Both the position numbers and the translations under genes were made by a program. Below the pieces are notes generated by a model. That model was not told the origin of the DNA, did not search any database, and saw nothing but the letters and a program-made list of their open reading frames with translations. From contig NZ_BOPH01000053.1 in NCBI RefSeq assembly GCF_016863655.1, positions 1-64,000 on the forward strand: a DNA stretch of 64,000 nucleotides, in the 5' to 3' direction. Of the stretch, positions 59,072-64,000 are shown in pieces (position 1 is the stretch's first letter; the number at the start of each line of letters is the position of its first letter). The DNA comes from Virgisporangium ochraceum (GTDB lineage: Bacteria; Actinomycetota; Actinomycetes; Mycobacteriales; Micromonosporaceae).

Positions 59072-60721
59072 ATGGTGGCGGGATCAACCGTTGCGGTGAC
59101 CATCAAACGAAATCGACTCGTGGGGTGGCTGGCCGACCGTTCGGTCGGCGTGAAGAACCTCGTGACGGTCGCCGTGGTGGCCGCGGTCGCCATCGGCATC
59201 GGCGTCCTCTCGATGGCCCGGATGTCGGAGCTCAACGCCAACGTCGACAAGCTGGAGACCTCGAACCTCGAGAGCATGGCCCAGCTGGTCCAGATGCGGC
59301 AGGGCGTCGGCGAGATGTACCGCGGCCTGAGCCTCTACGGCTTCAGCGTCAGCGACCCGCAACTGGGCCCGCTGGGGCGGCAGACGGTGCGCGACGCCGA
59401 CGCCATGATCCAGAACGCACTCACGACGTACCGCGACCGGACCGCGGGCTCGGCGGCCCGGCAGACGCAGGTCGAGGCGTTCTCGTCCACGTTCACCCGG
59501 TACACCTACCTGCGGAACAGCCTCGTGTTCCAGGAGAAGCCGCCCGCCGGCGTCTCCCTGCCCACCGACTACGCGGCGCAGTCCAAGCTGTGGGAGGACT
59601 CCGAGAACGCGATGAACGCGGCGCTGGCCACGCTGCAGAAGCTGGAGACCGACGAGGCCAAGGCCCGCACCGACGAGGGCAACGCGCTGTACAACCGGGC
59701 CCGCCTGTGGGTCATCGGCCTGCTCGTCGTCGGCCTGGTGGTGGCGCTGCTCTTCGGTCTGTGGGTGAACCGGCTGATGACCGCCCAGCTGCGGTCGGTG
59801 GCCACCTCGCTGAGCGGCATGGCCAGCGGCGACCTGACCCGCCGGGCCGAGGTGCGCGCCCGCGACGAGCTGGGGTCGATGGCGGACTCGGTCAACCGGG
59901 CCGCCGACGGCATCCGCAGCACGTTGGAGACGCTCACCAGCGGCGCGCACACGCTCGGTCAGAGCGCCGAGCAGCTCGCCCAGGTCACCGTCCGCATCGG
60001 GCAGAGCGCACAGGAAGCCGCCGACCAGGCGAACATCGTGGCAGGCGAGGCCGGCACGGTGTCCCAGAACGTCCAGACGGTGGCCGCGGGTGCCGAGCAG
60101 ATGAACGCCTCGATCCGGGAGATCTCCCAGAACGCCAACGACGCCGCGCGGGTGGCCTCCGACGCCGTCGGCGTCGCCGAGACCACCAACCACACCGTGG
60201 CCAAGCTCGGTGAGTCGTCGACCGAGATCGGCAACGTGGTCAAGACGATCACGGCGATCGCCGAGCAGACCAACCTGCTCGCGCTCAACGCGACGATCGA
60301 GGCGGCCCGGGCCGGCGACGCCGGCAAGGGCTTCGCCGTGGTCGCGAGCGAGGTCAAGGACCTGGCGCAGGAGACCGCGCGGGCCACCGAGGACATCTCC
60401 CGTCGGGTGGAGACGATCCAGTCCGACACCTCCAACGCGGTCGAGGCCATCGCCGAGATCAGCCGGATCATCGCGAAGATCAACGACTACCAGCTGACCA
60501 TCGCCTCCGCGGTCGAGGAGCAGACGGCCACGACCAACGAGATAGGCCGCAGCATCGGCGACGCGGCCAACGGCGCCGGGAACATCGCGCACACGATCTC
60601 CGGCGTGGCCGACGCCGCGCAGGCGACGACCAGCAGCCTCTCCGAGGCCGACCGCACCGTGAACGAGCTGGGCCGGTTGGCCCGCGACCTCCAGAGCTCG
60701 GTCGCCCGCTTCCGCGTCTGA
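59072..60721 (+). CDS. methyl-accepting chemotaxis protein
   Basis: 549 residues from ATG 59072 (GTG 59063 also possible). Two membrane helices (about 28-48 and 213-235) flank a four-helix-bundle-like sensor domain; HAMP follows (LRSVATSLSGMASGDLTRRAEVRARDELGSM). The signalling domain contains the conserved hairpin tip TAIAEQTNLLALNATIEAARAGDAGKGFAVVASEVKDLAQETARATEDI. Couples ligand sensing to CheA. Followed 14 bp later by a second chemoreceptor. No che genes are in the window. Confidence 0.95.
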   Translation: MVAGSTVAVTIKRNRLVGWLADRSVGVKNLVTVAVVAAVAIGIGVLSMARMSELNANVDKLETSNLESMAQLVQMRQGVGEMYRGLSLYGFSVSDPQLGPLGRQTVRDADAMIQNALTTYRDRTAGSAARQTQVEAFSSTFTRYTYLRNSLVFQEKPPAGVSLPTDYAAQSKLWEDSENAMNAALATLQKLETDEAKARTDEGNALYNRARLWVIGLLVVGLVVALLFGLWVNRLMTAQLRSVATSLSGMASGDLTRRAEVRARDELGSMADSVNRAADGIRSTLETLTSGAHTLGQSAEQLAQVTVRIGQSAQEAADQANIVAGEAGTVSQNVQTVAAGAEQMNASIREISQNANDAARVASDAVGVAETTNHTVAKLGESSTEIGNVVKTITAIAEQTNLLALNATIEAARAGDAGKGFAVVASEVKDLAQETARATEDISRRVETIQSDTSNAVEAIAEISRIIAKINDYQLTIASAVEEQTATTNEIGRSIGDAANGAGNIAHTISGVADAAQATTSSLSEADRTVNELGRLARDLQSSVARFRV

Positions 60722-60735
60722 GCGGAAAGGGCGAC

Positions 60736-62746
<2,011 letters not shown>

Positions 62747-62772
<26 letters not shown>

Positions 62773-64000
62773 CCCACGTGAGCGCGTCCTCGGCCGACAT
62801 CGGGCGGGCGAACAGGTAGCCCTGCCCGTACTCGCACTGGGCGGCGACCAGCAGCTCCCGGTCCGCCGCGGTCTCGATGCCCTCCGCGACCACCGCGAGC
62901 CGCAACGCGTGCGCGAGCCCGATGATGCCCTTGACCAGCTCGTACTGCGACACCGACGTGGTGATCGTGTCGACGAACGACTTGTCGAGCTTGATGAGGT
63001 CCACCGGCACCCGGTGCAGGTAGCTCAGCGACGAGTAGCCGGTGCCGAAGTCGTCGATCGCGATCCGTACGCCAGCACCGCGCAACGCCTCCAGCTCCGC
63101 CTCGATCCGCTCCTGGTCGCGACCGGCGAGCACGAGGCTCTCGGTGATCTCCAGGACCAGGCGGTCGGCGGGCAGGCCGTGTTCGGCCAGCGCGCGCTGC
63201 ACCAGGTCGACGAAGCCGGGCGCGCGGAACTGCCGGGGCGACACGTTGACCGACACGTAGGCGGCGCCGCCCCAGGTGACCGCCGTGGCGACCGCCGTGC
63301 GCAGCACCCACTCGCCGAGCTGCACGATGAGGCCGCTCTCCTCGGCGATCCCGATGAAGTCCAGCGGCGGCACCATCCCGCGCGACGGGTGGTGCCAGCG
63401 TACGAGGGCCTCGAAGCCGCGGAGCTGCCCCGGTCCGAGCGCCACGATCGGCTGGTAGACCAACCGGAACTCGCCGTTGGTGATGGCCCGGTCGAGCGCG
63501 GCCTGCAGTTGCAGCCGCTCCAGGATGCGGGTGTGCAGCGTGGTCTCGTAGCGGCAGACGCGACCCTTGCCGCCGTTCTTGGCCATCGCCAGCGCGATGT
63601 CGGCCCGGCCCAGCAGCTGCACGCCGTCCTCGGCGTCGGCCGTTCCGGTGGTCACCGTGCCGACGCTGGCGTTGCAGGTGACGACGCCGGCGCCGGGCAG
63701 CCGGAACCCCTCGGCGAACGCGGCGAGCACCGCCGCGGCGGGTGTCTCCACGTCGTCGGACTCCACCAGCACCGCGAACTCGTCGCCACCGATCCGGGCC
63801 AGGGCGTACCGCGGCGAGAGCACCCCGACCAGCCGTCGGGCGACGGCCGCGAGCAGCTCGTCGCCGGTGTGGTGACCCATGGCGTCGTTGATGACCTTGA
63901 AGTCGTCGAGGCCGACCAGCAGCACCCCCACCGGCCCGCCGCCCGCGACGGTCTTCTCCAGGCGCTGGGTGAACAGGGCCCGGTTCGGCAGCCCGGTCAG
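62747..64000 (-). CDS. GGDEF-EAL c-di-GMP enzyme (5' end outside window)
   Basis: Partial: about 417 C-terminal residues are visible and the frame is still open at the right edge (TGLPNRALF, the usual start of the GGDEF domain). GGDEF domain with the intact active site RIGGDEFAVL, then an EAL domain with FEALVRWHHP, VNVSPRQF, LEITES, IDDFGTGYSSLSYL and KLDKSFV, all key metal-binding residues present. It could make and/or degrade c-di-GMP. It is convergent with, and overlaps by 26 bp, the PilZ chemoreceptor gene, its likely signalling partner. Confidence 0.94.

Overview
The window is high-GC DNA with strongly GC-biased third codon positions. It carries ssgB (sporulation division), a complete conservon (cvnABCD), AfsR/BTAD-type regulation and ECF sigma factors, so it is a chromosomal segment of a sporulating actinobacterium. 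A homologue of aculeacin A acylase, an Actinoplanes enzyme, together with two chemoreceptors, points to the Micromonosporaceae. This placement is inference. I see no insertion sequence, phage gene, plasmid gene or CRISPR array.

Layout. 1-426: non-coding, with a G-quadruplex-capable tract and a large imperfect inverted repeat. 427-14742: mixed metabolic and regulatory genes: a TPP enzyme overlapping a MEDS/ATPase regulator, secreted amidase, BTAD/NB-ARC regulator, class A beta-lactamase-fold hydrolase, F420/FMN-type oxidoreductase, cation efflux protein, solute-binding lipoprotein, ArfB-like release factor, CmcI-like protein, membrane proteins and a DUF559-type protein. 14814-21070: a five-gene operon, every junction a 4-nt ATGA/GTGA overlap, encoding a CE18 (Agd3)-like deacetylase, a PelF-like glycosyltransferase, a polytopic membrane protein, a GH135 (Sph3)-like protein and a GH114 (Ega3)-like protein. 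This resembles the enzyme set of the Aspergillus galactosaminogalactan cluster joined to a Pel-type glycosyltransferase, and is the most interesting system here. 21135-28079: DUF1206 membrane protein, ssgB, PGPGW membrane protein, tRNA-Val(CAC), an ECF sigma/putative anti-sigma pair, small secreted and membrane proteins, and a divergent SRPBCC/TetR pair whose two GTG start codons are the two ends of a perfect 30-bp palindrome.

28263-44759: PH-like membrane protein, aculeacin-type acylase, HExxH protein, TrmH/SpoU-like protein, DUF1152 protein, a three-gene group ending in an ECF42-type sigma factor, a MoxR-DUF58-VWA-VWA operon, an HtrA-like protease, and an ABC-2 exporter (ATPase plus two permeases). 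44894-51756: an NMT1/SsuABC-type importer whose ATPase is separated from its permease and binding protein by an opposite-strand asparagine synthase, with a methyltransferase and a second binding lipoprotein. 52247-56990: conservon cvnABCD. 57040-64000: acetate kinase, patatin-like protein, two chemoreceptors (the second ending in an intact PilZ domain) and a GGDEF-EAL protein running off the right edge.

The genes are very tightly packed. Six convergent pairs overlap tail to tail by 11-44 bp, and three divergent pairs have start codons only 3-24 bp apart, so many control signals must lie inside neighbouring genes. A plausible theme links the exopolysaccharide operon, the c-di-GMP genes at the right end and the sporulation/conservon genes (surface and developmental control), but the sequence shows no direct connection.
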